Assembly: GCA_902598125.1 (NCBI GenBank)
Contig: CACKAJ010000004.1
Span: 95,697-159,696 of the forward strand
DNA: 64,000 nt
Source: an uncultured Pelagibacteraceae bacterium
GTDB lineage: Bacteria; Pseudomonadota; Alphaproteobacteria; Pelagibacterales; Pelagibacteraceae
Direction: 5' to 3'
Shown here: positions 37,086-48,310 of the stretch, in pieces
Numbering within the stretch: the first letter of the stretch is position 1
Layout of the letters: the number at the start of each line of letters is the position of its first letter
Notes under the pieces: generated by a model
The model's database searches: none
What the model was told of the DNA's origin: nothing
Seen by the model: only the letters and a program-made list of their open reading frames with translations
Program-made: the position numbers and the translations under genes

Positions 37086-37955
37086 ATGCCAGAATTACCA
37101 GAAGTTGAAGTTGTTAAAAGGTCCTTAATTAACAAAACACAAAATTTAATTGTAAAAGCAGTCAAAATAAATGATGGAAGATTAAGATACAAAATTGATA
37201 GAAACAAAATTAAAAAAATTATTGGGCTTAGATTAAAAAAAATCTCAAGAAGATCTAAATATCTATTATTTTTTTTTAATAAAGATATAGTGATGTTAGT
37301 ACATTTAGGCATGACGGGAAAATTCTTTTTTATCGACCGAAAAAGAACAAAATATAAAACAAGTTTTTACTACAACATAAATAAAGATAAAGATAAAAAA
37401 CATGATCGTATAATCTTTAATTTATCAAATAACCAAAAATTAATTTATAATGATGTAAGAAAATTTGGTTTTATAAAGTTTATTAAACGAGCTAATGTAG
37501 ACACAAATTCTCACCTAAAACCTTTAGGGCCAGAACCGTTAAGTACTAAATTTAATTTGGAATACTTTAAGAATTATATAATTGGAAAAGAAAGGACTAT
37601 AAAAGATCTTTTAATGGACCAAAAATTTATATCTGGACTTGGTAACATTTATGTAAATGAAATTCTTTTTTTTAGCGGAGTAAGACCTGCAAAAAAAATT
37701 AACAAACTAAAAGATTTTGAGATTCGAAAAATTGTAAAATTTTCGAAAAAAATAATTTCTAAAGCGATTATACTTGGAGGTTCATCTATTAAAGATTTTT
37801 CTAGTAGCAGTGGAAAAAAAGGTTCATTTCAGCAACATTTCAGTGTTTATGGAAAAAAAAATGAAAGCTGCTCTAACTTAAAGTGCAAAGGTGTGATTAA
37901 AAAAATTGTAATAGCTAATCGAGCATCTTTTTTTTGTAGTAAATGCCAAAAATAA
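37086..37955 (+). CDS. mutM: Formamidopyrimidine-DNA glycosylase
   Basis: Base-excision repair enzyme that removes 8-oxoguanine and formamidopyrimidines and nicks the abasic site. The 289-residue protein starts MPELPEVE, giving the catalytic N-terminal Pro and Glu after Met removal. It contains HLGMTGKF (catalytic Lys loop) and GLGNIYVNEILF. It ends with the zinc finger C-x4-C-x16-C-x2-C (CSNLKC...CSKCQK). mutM-rpsT-dnaA is a characteristic alphaproteobacterial order. Confidence 0.97.
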   Translation: MPELPEVEVVKRSLINKTQNLIVKAVKINDGRLRYKIDRNKIKKIIGLRLKKISRRSKYLLFFFNKDIVMLVHLGMTGKFFFIDRKRTKYKTSFYYNINKDKDKKHDRIIFNLSNNQKLIYNDVRKFGFIKFIKRANVDTNSHLKPLGPEPLSTKFNLEYFKNYIIGKERTIKDLLMDQKFISGLGNIYVNEILFFSGVRPAKKINKLKDFEIRKIVKFSKKIISKAIILGGSSIKDFSSSSGKKGSFQQHFSVYGKKNESCSNLKCKGVIKKIVIANRASFFCSKCQK

Positions 37956-37999
37956 TAAAGTTGACCGTATTTAAATGCACATATATAAAACCCTAAAAA

Positions 38000-38260
38000 A
38001 TGCCAAATACTAAATCAGCAATCAGAAGAGTACGAAGGGTTAAAAAACAAACTCAAGTTAATAGAATTCGAAAAAGCAAATACAAGACTGCTGTAAAGCA
38101 AATGGAACTTTATTTAAAAGCTAAAGATAAGGAAAAAGCTAAAAAATATTTTTCTAAATTTCAGTCAATTCTAATGCAGGTTGCTAAATATGGTATAATA
38201 AGTAGGAACACTGCCGGAAGAAAAATTTCTAGAATTTCAAAAAAAATTTCCTCTAAATAA
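38000..38260 (+). CDS. rpsT: Ribosomal protein S20 (bS20)
   Basis: 30S subunit protein binding 16S rRNA near helix 44. The 86-residue, very basic helical protein starts MPNTKSAIRRVRRVKKQTQVNR, the family N-terminus. It ends with GIISRNTAGRKISRISKKISS, matching the conserved gih.n.A.RkkSrl segment. It lies 44 bp after mutM and precedes dnaA. Confidence 0.96.
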   Translation: MPNTKSAIRRVRRVKKQTQVNRIRKSKYKTAVKQMELYLKAKDKEKAKKYFSKFQSILMQVAKYGIISRNTAGRKISRISKKISSK

Positions 38261-38477
38261 TCAATTTAAAGTTGATCAACCAAAAAAAATTAATCTACAT
38301 TTAGTATCATCTAACCAAATGTAGAAACTTAATTCAGTGAGTTGAAAATATTTTTCTTATTCTATCTGAACGATAATTGTACAACCAATTATTAATTTTA
38401 TTTTTGATTACAACCTATACTTAGTTGCAAACAATTTGCAAAAGTCGTTTAAAGGAATTTCTTTAAGAAATATCTAC
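38261..38477. promoter_or_regulatory. 217-bp rpsT-dnaA intergenic region
   Basis: Largest gene-free stretch in the window. It contains a perfect palindrome GTTGATCAAC (38271-38280). A 9-bp inverted repeat TCTACATTT/AAATGTAGA (38294-38302 and 38317-38325) has a 14-base loop; no T-run follows. Two direct copies of TTGCAAA (38425-38431, 38436-38442) are spaced 11 bp, just before dnaA. I see no TTATCCACA-type DnaA box and no obvious AT-rich 13-mer set, so there is no basis to call an origin here. It should hold the dnaA promoter. Confidence 0.5.
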
Positions 38478-39869
38478 ATGGAAAAAAATAATTTTAAAAA
38501 ACAAAATGCTTTCACTTCTGAAGAGGAAAAAACTTTAAATTGGGAAGATATACAAAATTCTTTTAAAAAAACTTTCGGAAGCGAAATTTATAACAGTTGG
38601 TTACAAAAGATCTCATTGGTAAAAGAATATAATGATTACTTAATATTAGGAGTTCCTACAAGATTTTTTAGGGATTGGATTGTATCAAGATATTTAGATA
38701 AAATTTTGGAGCAGGTCAAAAATTTTAAGTTAAGCCTTAACAGAATAGAATTTAAAATTATTGAGGAAAATAAACAAAATCAAGAGTTTATTAAAATTGA
38801 TGAACTGAACAAAGTTACTGAAATTAAGGACTCGATTTTAAATTATAATAGACTTAACCCTAACCTAAATTTTGAGAGCTTTATTCAAGGGAAGAGTAAC
38901 GATATTGCTTTATCTTACTCTAAAAAAGTCTGCGAGCATGTTTCTAGATATAACCCACTTTATATTTGTGGAGGGGTGGGTTTAGGAAAAACTCATCTTT
39001 TAAATGCGATCGGATTAGAACTTCAAAATAACAACAATGTGATGTTTATCTCAGCAGAGAGGTTCATGTATCATTTCATTAAATCGATTAAAAAAAATGA
39101 TATGGTTAATTTTAAAGATTTCTTTAGAAAGTCATCTGTATTTATAATAGACGACATACAATTTATTAGTGGCAAAGAAAGTTTACAAGAGGAGTTTTTT
39201 CATACATTTAATAGCCTTATAGACAAAGGTTCTCAAATCATCATTTCTGCAGATCGAGCACCAATGAAGCTCGATCGAGTTCAAGATAGAATTAAATCAA
39301 GATTATCTGGAGGACTTGTAGTTGACATAGACTCACCTGATCTAGAATTAAAATTTAAAATATTAAAAAAGAAAATAGAGGAAATACAAAGCCAATTTAA
39401 AGAAAATATTAATTTGAGTGATGAAGTGATTAATTATATAGCTAGTGAAAGTAAAACTAATATTCGAGAATTAATAGGTGTGCTCAACAGAGTAATTGCG
39501 TTTAGCAGAGTGCACAATAAAATCTTAACAATAAGTGATTGTAAAAATATCTTGAAAGATGTTTTCAGCCAAATAAGAGTGATAACTGTCGATAAAATTC
39601 AAAATGTTGTTTCAAATTATTTTAATATTGCCTTGAGTGAAATGCTCTCACAAAGAAGATCAAGACCTCTTGCAAGACCCAGACAAATTGCAATGTATTT
39701 GGCAAAAAAAATGACAACAAGATCTTTACCTGAAATTGGCAGAAGATTTGCTAACCGAGATCATACTACGGTAATACATGCTGTTAAAACAATTACTAGA
39801 TTATCTGAACAAGACGATGAAATGAAAAAAAATATTAGTCAGATTAAAAGTTTATTATTAGAGCAGTAA
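38478..39869 (+). CDS. dnaA: Chromosomal replication initiator DnaA
   Basis: AAA+ protein that binds origin DnaA boxes and opens the duplex. About 463 residues. An N-terminal DnaB/DiaA-interacting domain (WEDIQNSFKKTFGSEIYNSWL) is followed by a short linker. The AAA+ core has Walker A GGVGLGKTHLLNA and Walker B FIIDDIQFI. Domain IV carries the DnaA-box-binding RPRQIAMYLAKKMT and NRDHTTVIHAV. I chose the ATG at 38478; an upstream TTG at 38436 would extend it into the repeat-bearing leader. dnaN follows 4 bp downstream. Confidence 0.96.
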   Translation: MEKNNFKKQNAFTSEEEKTLNWEDIQNSFKKTFGSEIYNSWLQKISLVKEYNDYLILGVPTRFFRDWIVSRYLDKILEQVKNFKLSLNRIEFKIIEENKQNQEFIKIDELNKVTEIKDSILNYNRLNPNLNFESFIQGKSNDIALSYSKKVCEHVSRYNPLYICGGVGLGKTHLLNAIGLELQNNNNVMFISAERFMYHFIKSIKKNDMVNFKDFFRKSSVFIIDDIQFISGKESLQEEFFHTFNSLIDKGSQIIISADRAPMKLDRVQDRIKSRLSGGLVVDIDSPDLELKFKILKKKIEEIQSQFKENINLSDEVINYIASESKTNIRELIGVLNRVIAFSRVHNKILTISDCKNILKDVFSQIRVITVDKIQNVVSNYFNIALSEMLSQRRSRPLARPRQIAMYLAKKMTTRSLPEIGRRFANRDHTTVIHAVKTITRLSEQDDEMKKNISQIKSLLLEQ

Positions 39870-39873
39870 TTAA

Positions 39874-40989
39874 ATGCAATTTGTTGTAAAAAGGGATATT
39901 TTATTAAAATCATTAAATTTTGTTCAAGGTGTTGTAGAAAAAAAAAATACATTACCAATTTTATCAAATGTTTTACTACAATTGAAAAATAATAAATTGA
40001 CAATTGTTGCCACTGATCTTGATATAATCTTTTATGATGAAATAAGTGAAGTCAAAATAGTGAAAGAGGGTAGCACGACAACATCCGCAGCAATATTGTA
40101 TGACATTTTAAGGAAAATATCCTCTGACTCAGAATTAAACTTCGATTTAAGATCCGAAAATAGATTAAGTTTGAAAAGTGAAAGCGCTGATTTTAATCTT
40201 TTATGCCTTCCTACAGATAATTTTCCTACTTTTTCAGATGAGTTTGAGGGCCAAGAAATTGAATTAAATAATAGTAGGTTTCTAAAACTTTTAAATAAAA
40301 CAAAAATTTCTATTTCCAACGATGATACCAGACATTATCTTAACGGCGTATTTCTTCATGTCACTGAGGCTCATGGGCGAAATTTTCTTACTGGAGTAGC
40401 CACAGACAGTCATAGATTGTCATCTAGTAGTTTAGAAATAAGTAAAATTACAGATTTTTCGTCATTAATATTGCCAAGAAAGACAGTATTTCAATTATGT
40501 TCCTTGCTTACTGAAACTTCTCATCAACTATTGATGCAAACAAGTGATAACAAAATTAAATTTACTTTAGGCAATATAAAATTAATATCTAAAGTAATAG
40601 ATGGGAAATTTCCTGACTATAAAAAAGTTGTGCCAACTACTAATGATAAAACACTAATAGTTTCCTCTAAAGATTTTGTTAATTCTATAGAGAGAGTTGC
40701 AAGTGTATCTCTTGACAGAAAAGAGGGTGTTAAATTAGTAATTAACAAAAATAATGTTCAACTTTCAGTAAATAGCGCTAATTCAGGTGAAGGTAATGAA
40801 AAAATTAAAGCCGATTTTTCTTCTGAAAATTTAAATATAAGTTTTAACTCTAAATATTTAATTGATATCGCATCTGAAGTTGAAGATAAAAATTTAAAAA
40901 TGAATTTAAAAGACTCCGTATCTCCTGTCTTAATTGAAGATATATCCGATAAAAATAGTTATTACGTTATAATGCCAATGAAAATCTAG
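39874..40989 (+). CDS. dnaN: DNA polymerase III beta sliding clamp
   Basis: Ring-shaped processivity clamp, a dimer of three-domain subunits. The 371-residue length is normal. It starts MQFVVKRDILLKSLNFVQGVVEKKNTLPILSNVLL, the family N-terminus, and ends YYVIMPMKI, matching the conserved VMPMR/KI tail. dnaA-dnaN are co-transcribed. recF, usually next, is absent and a 134-bp spacer leads to gyrB. Confidence 0.97.
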   Translation: MQFVVKRDILLKSLNFVQGVVEKKNTLPILSNVLLQLKNNKLTIVATDLDIIFYDEISEVKIVKEGSTTTSAAILYDILRKISSDSELNFDLRSENRLSLKSESADFNLLCLPTDNFPTFSDEFEGQEIELNNSRFLKLLNKTKISISNDDTRHYLNGVFLHVTEAHGRNFLTGVATDSHRLSSSSLEISKITDFSSLILPRKTVFQLCSLLTETSHQLLMQTSDNKIKFTLGNIKLISKVIDGKFPDYKKVVPTTNDKTLIVSSKDFVNSIERVASVSLDRKEGVKLVINKNNVQLSVNSANSGEGNEKIKADFSSENLNISFNSKYLIDIASEVEDKNLKMNLKDSVSPVLIEDISDKNSYYVIMPMKI

Positions 40990-43181
<2,192 letters not shown>

Positions 43182-43188
43182 TTAAACA

Positions 43189-44475
43189 ATGAATTTTAAT
43201 ACTCTCTTTCGAACAAAAGAGAATCTCAATTTAGATAAAAATACACTCACAATCTTAAGGTATATTGCAATTATTGGCCAATTTATTGCGATAAACTTAG
43301 TTTATTTCTATTTATCTTTACCTTTCCCAATTGAGGCAAGTTACGTTGTTATTTTAATAGGTTTATTAACTAACATTTACCTTCAGTTTGGAATAAAAAT
43401 TAATCAGCTCAAGGACCTCTATGCTTTAATATTTCTTATTTTCGACTTAGTTCAATTAAGTATTTTACTTTATTTGACTGGCGGGATTTTTAATCCTTTT
43501 TGTTTTTTATTGATTATACCTGCAATTGTCTCATCGACATTCCTAAGCATGGGTTCAACCATGATCTTAGGATTAATTACGTCTTTACTTTTACTAACTA
43601 TTTCTTTTTTTCATTTACCAGTACCAGGCGAAGATATGAAATTACTTCATTTTCCAGATTTCTATAAAACGGGTATTATTATTTCAATTTTAATTGGTTT
43701 AATATTTTTAAGTTATTTTGGAATAAGATTTGCAGGAGAGACAAAAAAAAGGTCTGAAGCATTAAATAAATTACAAGAGGTTATCTCAAAAGAATACGAA
43801 CTTGAGTCTTTAGGAGGACAAGCCGCAGCCGCAGCACATTCATTAGGAACTCCATTAGCTACAATAAGTGTGGTCGCAAAAGAATTAAAAAAAGAAATTG
43901 GAAATAACAAAGAATATTCAAAAGATATTGATTTACTTATTAGTCAGACAAAAAGATGCAGTGAAATATTAAAGCAAATATCAAAAAAACAAATAGAGGA
44001 AGATATTTTTTTAAGTTCTATTAAACTTGAAGATCTATTAGATGAAATTATTAATTCTTTTAAAGAAACCTCATCAAAAAAAATTGATCTTTTAACAGAG
44101 GATGATCAAAATAAAATAAAGATACAACGAACACCAGAAATAATTTATGGCTTAAGAAACTTTATTGGTAATGCTGTAAAATTTTCAAAAAGTAGAGTTA
44201 AAATAAAACTTTCAAGCAGCAAAAAATTGATTGAAATAAAAATTTATGATGATGGACCAGGTATACCAGAAGACATTATAAATAAAATCGGAGAGCCATA
44301 TATTAAATCTAAATCTAGAGAGTTAAGCCCTAATTCTGGCCTTGGTCTAGGGACTTTTTTAGGCAAAACATTGCTTGAGAGACAAAGTGCAAAATTATTG
44401 TTTAGAAGAAATAGTGATCTTGGTGGAGCTTTAGTAATTATAACATGGGATCCAAAAATATTAACTAACTCTTAA
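43189..44475 (+). CDS. regB: Redox-sensing histidine kinase RegB/PrrB/ActS family
   Basis: Membrane sensor kinase of the alphaproteobacterial redox system. The 428-residue protein has about six N-terminal transmembrane helices containing the ubiquinone-binding GGIFNPF (98-104). The H-box is AAAHSLGTPLATIS with His217, and the redox-active cysteine is Cys257 in TKRCSEIL. HATP-ase motifs follow (DDGPGIP, NSGLGLGTFLG). It lies 7 bp after gyrB. Its partner regA is 3.3 kb away, beyond an oppositely oriented polyamine operon, whereas regB and regA are commonly near neighbours. The 3' end overlaps the agmatinase gene by 11 bp. Confidence 0.92.
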   Translation: MNFNTLFRTKENLNLDKNTLTILRYIAIIGQFIAINLVYFYLSLPFPIEASYVVILIGLLTNIYLQFGIKINQLKDLYALIFLIFDLVQLSILLYLTGGIFNPFCFLLIIPAIVSSTFLSMGSTMILGLITSLLLLTISFFHLPVPGEDMKLLHFPDFYKTGIIISILIGLIFLSYFGIRFAGETKKRSEALNKLQEVISKEYELESLGGQAAAAAHSLGTPLATISVVAKELKKEIGNNKEYSKDIDLLISQTKRCSEILKQISKKQIEEDIFLSSIKLEDLLDEIINSFKETSSKKIDLLTEDDQNKIKIQRTPEIIYGLRNFIGNAVKFSKSRVKIKLSSSKKLIEIKIYDDGPGIPEDIINKIGEPYIKSKSRELSPNSGLGLGTFLGKTLLERQSAKLLFRRNSDLGGALVIITWDPKILTNS

Positions 44476-45346
44476 ATTCAAAAGTATAAGCTAATATTTT
44501 GTATGCAAGTTTAGCTACTAGAAAATTATAAGAGTTAAAATTTTTAATCGGCGCAAGCTCATTTATGTCAGCACCTACTACATTAGAAATTTGACACACT
44601 TTTTTTATAATAGGCAATACATCTTCCCAAAATAAACCACCTGGCTCTGGAGTGCCAGTAGCCGGCATTATACTTGCATCAAATCCATCTACATCAAAAG
44701 TTATGTAGACTGTTTTATTATAAAAAAAATTTTTGATTAAAGAAAGATCCCATTTTTTTTTATCTTTCCCCCAAAAAATCTCAACTCTATGTCTATTATT
44801 ATTGTAAAAGTCCATTTCAGATTTAGATAGATTTCTTATACCAAATGAAACAACTTTAACATTTCTATAATCTAAACACCTTTTAATTGCTGAGGCGTGA
44901 GAAAACTTTTCTCCTTGATAACTTTCTCTTAAATCTGCATGAGCATCAAAATGTAAAAGGGTTATGTCACCATATTTTTTTACAAGAGGTTCTATAGAGC
45001 CAGGTGTAATAGAGTGTTCTCCGCCAAATACCAAAGGAAATTTATTACTTTCAATTATTTTTTTATTGATTTGAGACAATTGGTTTAAAGCTTGTTTAAT
45101 ATTTTTTTTAATCGTGAAAGGTTTTAGAGTTTTTATACCTATTTCTTTATGAGGTTCTTTATTTAATTCCTCGTCAAATAGCTCTACTTGATGAGAAGCT
45201 TTGATTATCTCTTTAGGTCCATTTTTAGTACCTCCACCGTAACTTACTGTTTTCTCAAGTCCAAAAGGAACTACCGTAACTTTATGATTAAAATTCTTGC
45301 CGGCATCGTAACCTAAAAAACCTTTTTTTTGACTCAAATATTCCAT
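44465..45346 (-). CDS. Agmatinase/arginase-family ureohydrolase
   Basis: Dinuclear-manganese hydrolase of guanidino compounds. The 293-residue protein has the metal ligands His111 (GGEHSITPG), the FDAHAD cluster (133-138) and FDVDGFD (217-223), followed by GTPEPGG. The agmatinase type (putrescine and urea from agmatine) is favoured by the two upstream polyamine genes. No arginine decarboxylase is present in the window to make agmatine, so guanidinobutyrase or another guanidino substrate remains possible. It starts at the base after the synthase stop. Confidence 0.8.
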   Translation of the reverse strand: MEYLSQKKGFLGYDAGKNFNHKVTVVPFGLEKTVSYGGGTKNGPKEIIKASHQVELFDEELNKEPHKEIGIKTLKPFTIKKNIKQALNQLSQINKKIIESNKFPLVFGGEHSITPGSIEPLVKKYGDITLLHFDAHADLRESYQGEKFSHASAIKRCLDYRNVKVVSFGIRNLSKSEMDFYNNNRHRVEIFWGKDKKKWDLSLIKNFFYNKTVYITFDVDGFDASIMPATGTPEPGGLFWEDVLPIIKKVCQISNVVGADINELAPIKNFNSYNFLVAKLAYKILAYTFEFKS

Positions 45347-46396
45347 TTATGTATTGAAAATTTTAGAGAAATTTCTTTTTCCTCTTTTTTCCCATTTTCT
45401 TCGATGGTAAGCGTCACTAGCAATTAATGGAAGTACACTTGTTGCTTCAGCAAAAACCATCTGTTCTTTTGTTACATCAACTTTACCCCATGAACTAGCC
45501 TCTTTTAAAGTAGAGCTGCTGCATGCACCATCTCGAGTATCAGCGACTGTTATTTGTATAGCATATTTATGCATATCAACTTTCTTTCCTAATAATTCAG
45601 CACATACTACTGTATCCTGTATAAAGTTTTTGGGGACGCCTCCCCCGATCATAAGCAAACCAGATTGTTTAGAATTAAGTTTAATTTCAGTAAGCTCTCT
45701 AAATTCACGTATCGAGTCTATTGTTATATGACTTTGAGGATTTTGCTCTTGATGCATTACTAAACCAAACCCAGCTGAGCTATCTGTAAAAGCTGGGCAA
45801 AATATTGGCACATCATTATTGTATGCAACTTCAATCAATGAGTCTTTTTTTTTACTATTTGATTTTAAATATTTTCCCAATTCTTTTATAAATTCTCTTG
45901 AAGTATAAGATTTTGGTTTCAATGTATTAGCTATATCGCAAATTATTTGATCGCAAGCTTGCAGTTCTTCTTCATCAATATAAGTATCATATATTCTATC
46001 AATATAATTTTTACGAAGTTCAGTATCATCTTGAAATTGAGAGCCTTGATAATGCTTGAAACCGAGTGCTTCAAAAAAATCCATATCAATTATAGATGCC
46101 CCAGTAGCTACGATTGCATCAACCATGTTATTTTTTACTAAATCTGCGTATAAACTCATACATCCCCCAGCAGATGTGGAACCAGCCAATGTCAAGAAAA
46201 TCGAACAATCTTTATCAGCCAACATCTCATTATAGATACCAGCTGCTCTTGCTGTATCTCTCGAAGTGAAAGACATTTTACTCATTCCATCAATAATTTT
46301 TCTTGCATCGAAGGATTTTATATCGATATGTTCAATTGGATTGTTGAGTAGAGATTTTTTATTATGCCCAATCTTAGGGTTATTATTTTTAGCCAT
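45347..46396 (-). CDS. Deoxyhypusine synthase-like enzyme, probably homospermidine synthase
   Basis: NAD-dependent aminobutyl/aminopropyl transferase. The 349-residue protein matches the DHS fold, with LTLAGSTSAGG near the N-terminus and the catalytic lysine in SSWGKV (Lys305), equivalent to human Lys329. Bacteria have no eIF5A target, and bacterial members next to an ornithine-type decarboxylase generally make sym-homospermidine from two putrescines. The preceding decarboxylase gene (1-bp TAATG overlap) could supply putrescine. The product is inferred from context and could also be another carboxy- or aminopropyl polyamine. Confidence 0.8.
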   Translation of the reverse strand: MAKNNNPKIGHNKKSLLNNPIEHIDIKSFDARKIIDGMSKMSFTSRDTARAAGIYNEMLADKDCSIFLTLAGSTSAGGCMSLYADLVKNNMVDAIVATGASIIDMDFFEALGFKHYQGSQFQDDTELRKNYIDRIYDTYIDEEELQACDQIICDIANTLKPKSYTSREFIKELGKYLKSNSKKKDSLIEVAYNNDVPIFCPAFTDSSAGFGLVMHQEQNPQSHITIDSIREFRELTEIKLNSKQSGLLMIGGGVPKNFIQDTVVCAELLGKKVDMHKYAIQITVADTRDGACSSSTLKEASSWGKVDVTKEQMVFAEATSVLPLIASDAYHRRKWEKRGKRNFSKIFNT

Positions 46397-47577
46397 TAAG
46401 CTACTAAAGAATCAACTTTATTTTTTGATTGATCATGAATAGACATAATTGGTTTGTCGTTCACTTCAAATATCTCATTTGAATAAAAGCCATTAAAGTT
46501 AGTTCTGAATGTTAAACCATAAGCTCCTAGTTGTCCTAACTCAATATAGTCACCTTCTTTAATATTATTAGGTAAAAGAAAAGGACCTTTCATATAATCC
46601 AAACTATCACAAGTTGGACCAAATAAACTAAATGAGGTTAGCTTTTTTGATTGCACTCTGCCATCTGTAATCATTTTAGATGGAAAAATAAAATTTGGTA
46701 CTCCTGCGTCAAATAAAGAACCATAAGTTCCATCGTTAATGTAGAGATTTTGTTTTTTTCTTAAAATTACTTTAACTATTGTTGAACCACTTTCTGCTAC
46801 TATTGCCCTACCTGGTTCGCATATAATTTCAGGCAATTTATTTAATTTTAAATTTTTCAAACCCTTTTTAATTTCATCCATGTAATTTTCTAATGGTTCA
46901 GGTTTTAAGTCTGGGTAAACTGTAGGGAATCCTCCACCTATATTAATTATATCTGGAATAATTTTTGTTTTTTTAATTATATTTGCTATTTCCCTTATAC
47001 CTTTAGAGTATGAAATTTTTTCCATGCACTGTGAGCCAACGTGAAAACTGATACCTAGTTTCTTAGAATGTTCTCTACATAATCTTACTAGCCCTAAAGC
47101 CTCTGAGGGAAGCGCACCAAATTTTCTTGATAAATCAATTTCTGCATGTTCATTAGAGATAGCAATTCTTACAAATAATTTTAAATCTTTAGCTCGATTT
47201 GTTGCCTCTAGAATTTTTCTCAATTCGTCTTTATTATCTAATGAAAAACTTTTAACGCCATAATCAAAGTAAGCAGACGAAATACTTTCTTTACTCTTGA
47301 CTGTATGCATGAAGTGTAACTTAGCATCTGAATTAATTTTTTTAATAAGTTTAATTTCGTTTAAAGAAGCAACATCAAAATCTTTTACCCCATTAGCTAT
47401 GATCTGCTTGATCACTTTCTCGTGAGGGTTAGTTTTTACGGCGTAAAGTATTTTACCTGGAAAGTTGTTTTTAAAAAATTCTACGGATTTTTTAATTTCC
47501 TTAGTCCGTATACAATATACGGGATAATCTGGTTTTAGCGAGTTAACTAATTCGTCAACCGATTTAAATTTTCGCAT
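46396..47577 (-). CDS. Fold-type III PLP decarboxylase (ornithine/lysine decarboxylase)
   Basis: A 393-residue alanine-racemase-fold decarboxylase, the eukaryotic-ODC-like type. Lys48 in YAVKTNP forms the Schiff base with PLP. Other marks are the PLP-phosphate loop GGGFPT, substrate-site segment CEPGRAIVAESG, and catalytic Cys323 in GPTCDSLDY. Ornithine to putrescine is the best guess given the homospermidine synthase-like gene downstream; lysine specificity cannot be excluded. It is first in a three-gene operon and has a good GAGGG ribosome-binding site. Its leader contains the triple repeat shared with regA. Confidence 0.88.
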   Translation of the reverse strand: MRKFKSVDELVNSLKPDYPVYCIRTKEIKKSVEFFKNNFPGKILYAVKTNPHEKVIKQIIANGVKDFDVASLNEIKLIKKINSDAKLHFMHTVKSKESISSAYFDYGVKSFSLDNKDELRKILEATNRAKDLKLFVRIAISNEHAEIDLSRKFGALPSEALGLVRLCREHSKKLGISFHVGSQCMEKISYSKGIREIANIIKKTKIIPDIINIGGGFPTVYPDLKPEPLENYMDEIKKGLKNLKLNKLPEIICEPGRAIVAESGSTIVKVILRKKQNLYINDGTYGSLFDAGVPNFIFPSKMITDGRVQSKKLTSFSLFGPTCDSLDYMKGPFLLPNNIKEGDYIELGQLGAYGLTFRTNFNGFYSNEIFEVNDKPIMSIHDQSKNKVDSLVA

Positions 47578-47604
47578 TTCATGTGTCCCTCGTTATTTTA
47601 CACA

Positions 47605-47663
47605 AAGGTTTTTTGAAAAATTTAATAAAAAAAACCTAATTAATTTGCATTTAAGGTTTTTTG
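47605..47663. repeat. Alternating repeats forming two mutually exclusive hairpins between the decarboxylase gene and regA
   Basis: AGGTTTTTT occurs at 47606-47614 and again at 47654-47662 (within 11-bp direct repeats at 47605-47615 and 47653-47663). Its complement AAAAAACCT lies between them at 47629-47637. The middle copy can pair with either flank, giving two 9-bp stems with 14- and 16-base loops that cannot coexist. On either strand this lies in a 5' leader, of the decarboxylase (minus) or regA (plus). The stems are A/T-rich and therefore weak. Confidence 0.5.
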
Positions 47664-47735
47664 GACTTTATGTAAAGGAAAAAAAGCCAATTTGAGCTGT
47701 TGAAATTATGTCCACAGTACCTATATCAGACCTAT

Positions 47736-48308
47736 ATGAGAGCACAAAAAAATATACCAGAGCAGTTAAATTTGTCTGATTTTGATGACAAAAGCCTGCT
47801 AATATTAGATGATGATGATCCTCTTAGAGGTAGGCTCTCAAGAGCCATGGAAAAGAAGGGTTTTCAAGTAAAAGAGGCTAAAACTGTAGCTGAAGGGCTA
47901 AATTTAGTGAAAACTAAGCCACCAAGCTTTGCTTGTGTGGACCTAAGGCTAGAAGATGGTAACGGACTTGATGTTGTAAAAGAGCTCTCAAAAGTTAAAA
48001 GTGATTCTAGAATAGTAATGTTAACCGGATACGGGAATCTACCTACAGCTGTAGCGGCTGTTAAAGCAGGTGCCATAGATTATATAGCCAAGCCCGTAGA
48101 TGCTGATGATGTAGAAGCAGCTTTACTTGCGTCTCCTGAGTCAAAGGCAAGGCCGCCGGAAAACCCAATGTCTGCCGACAGAGTAAAATGGGAGCACATA
48201 CACCGAGTATTTGAATTGTGCAATAGAAATGTTTCCGAAACAGCTAGAAGACTCAAAATGCACAGAAGAACTCTTCAAAGAATTCTTTCTAAGAGATCTC
48301 CAAGATAG
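47736..48308 (+). CDS. regA: Redox response regulator RegA/PrrA/ActR
   Basis: Partner of RegB. The 190-residue protein has a receiver domain with acidic pocket LLILDDDD and phosphoacceptor Asp69 in CVDLRLEDGNGLD. A Pro-rich linker (PPENPMSADRVKWEHI) leads to the near-invariant Fis-type helix-turn-helix NVSETARRLKMHRRTLQRIL. The family controls energy metabolism in response to redox state. The ATG at 47736 gives the usual short N-terminus; an in-frame TTG at 47700 is possible. There is no clear ribosome-binding site. It ends 2 bp from convergent bioY. Confidence 0.94.
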   Translation: MRAQKNIPEQLNLSDFDDKSLLILDDDDPLRGRLSRAMEKKGFQVKEAKTVAEGLNLVKTKPPSFACVDLRLEDGNGLDVVKELSKVKSDSRIVMLTGYGNLPTAVAAVKAGAIDYIAKPVDADDVEAALLASPESKARPPENPMSADRVKWEHIHRVFELCNRNVSETARRLKMHRRTLQRILSKRSPR

Positions 48309-48310
48309 AA

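Noticed and set aside
38271..38325. rpsT intrinsic terminator
   Set aside because: The palindrome GTTGATCAAC and the 9-bp inverted repeat that follows are not trailed by a T-run on the plus strand, so a terminator call is not supported.
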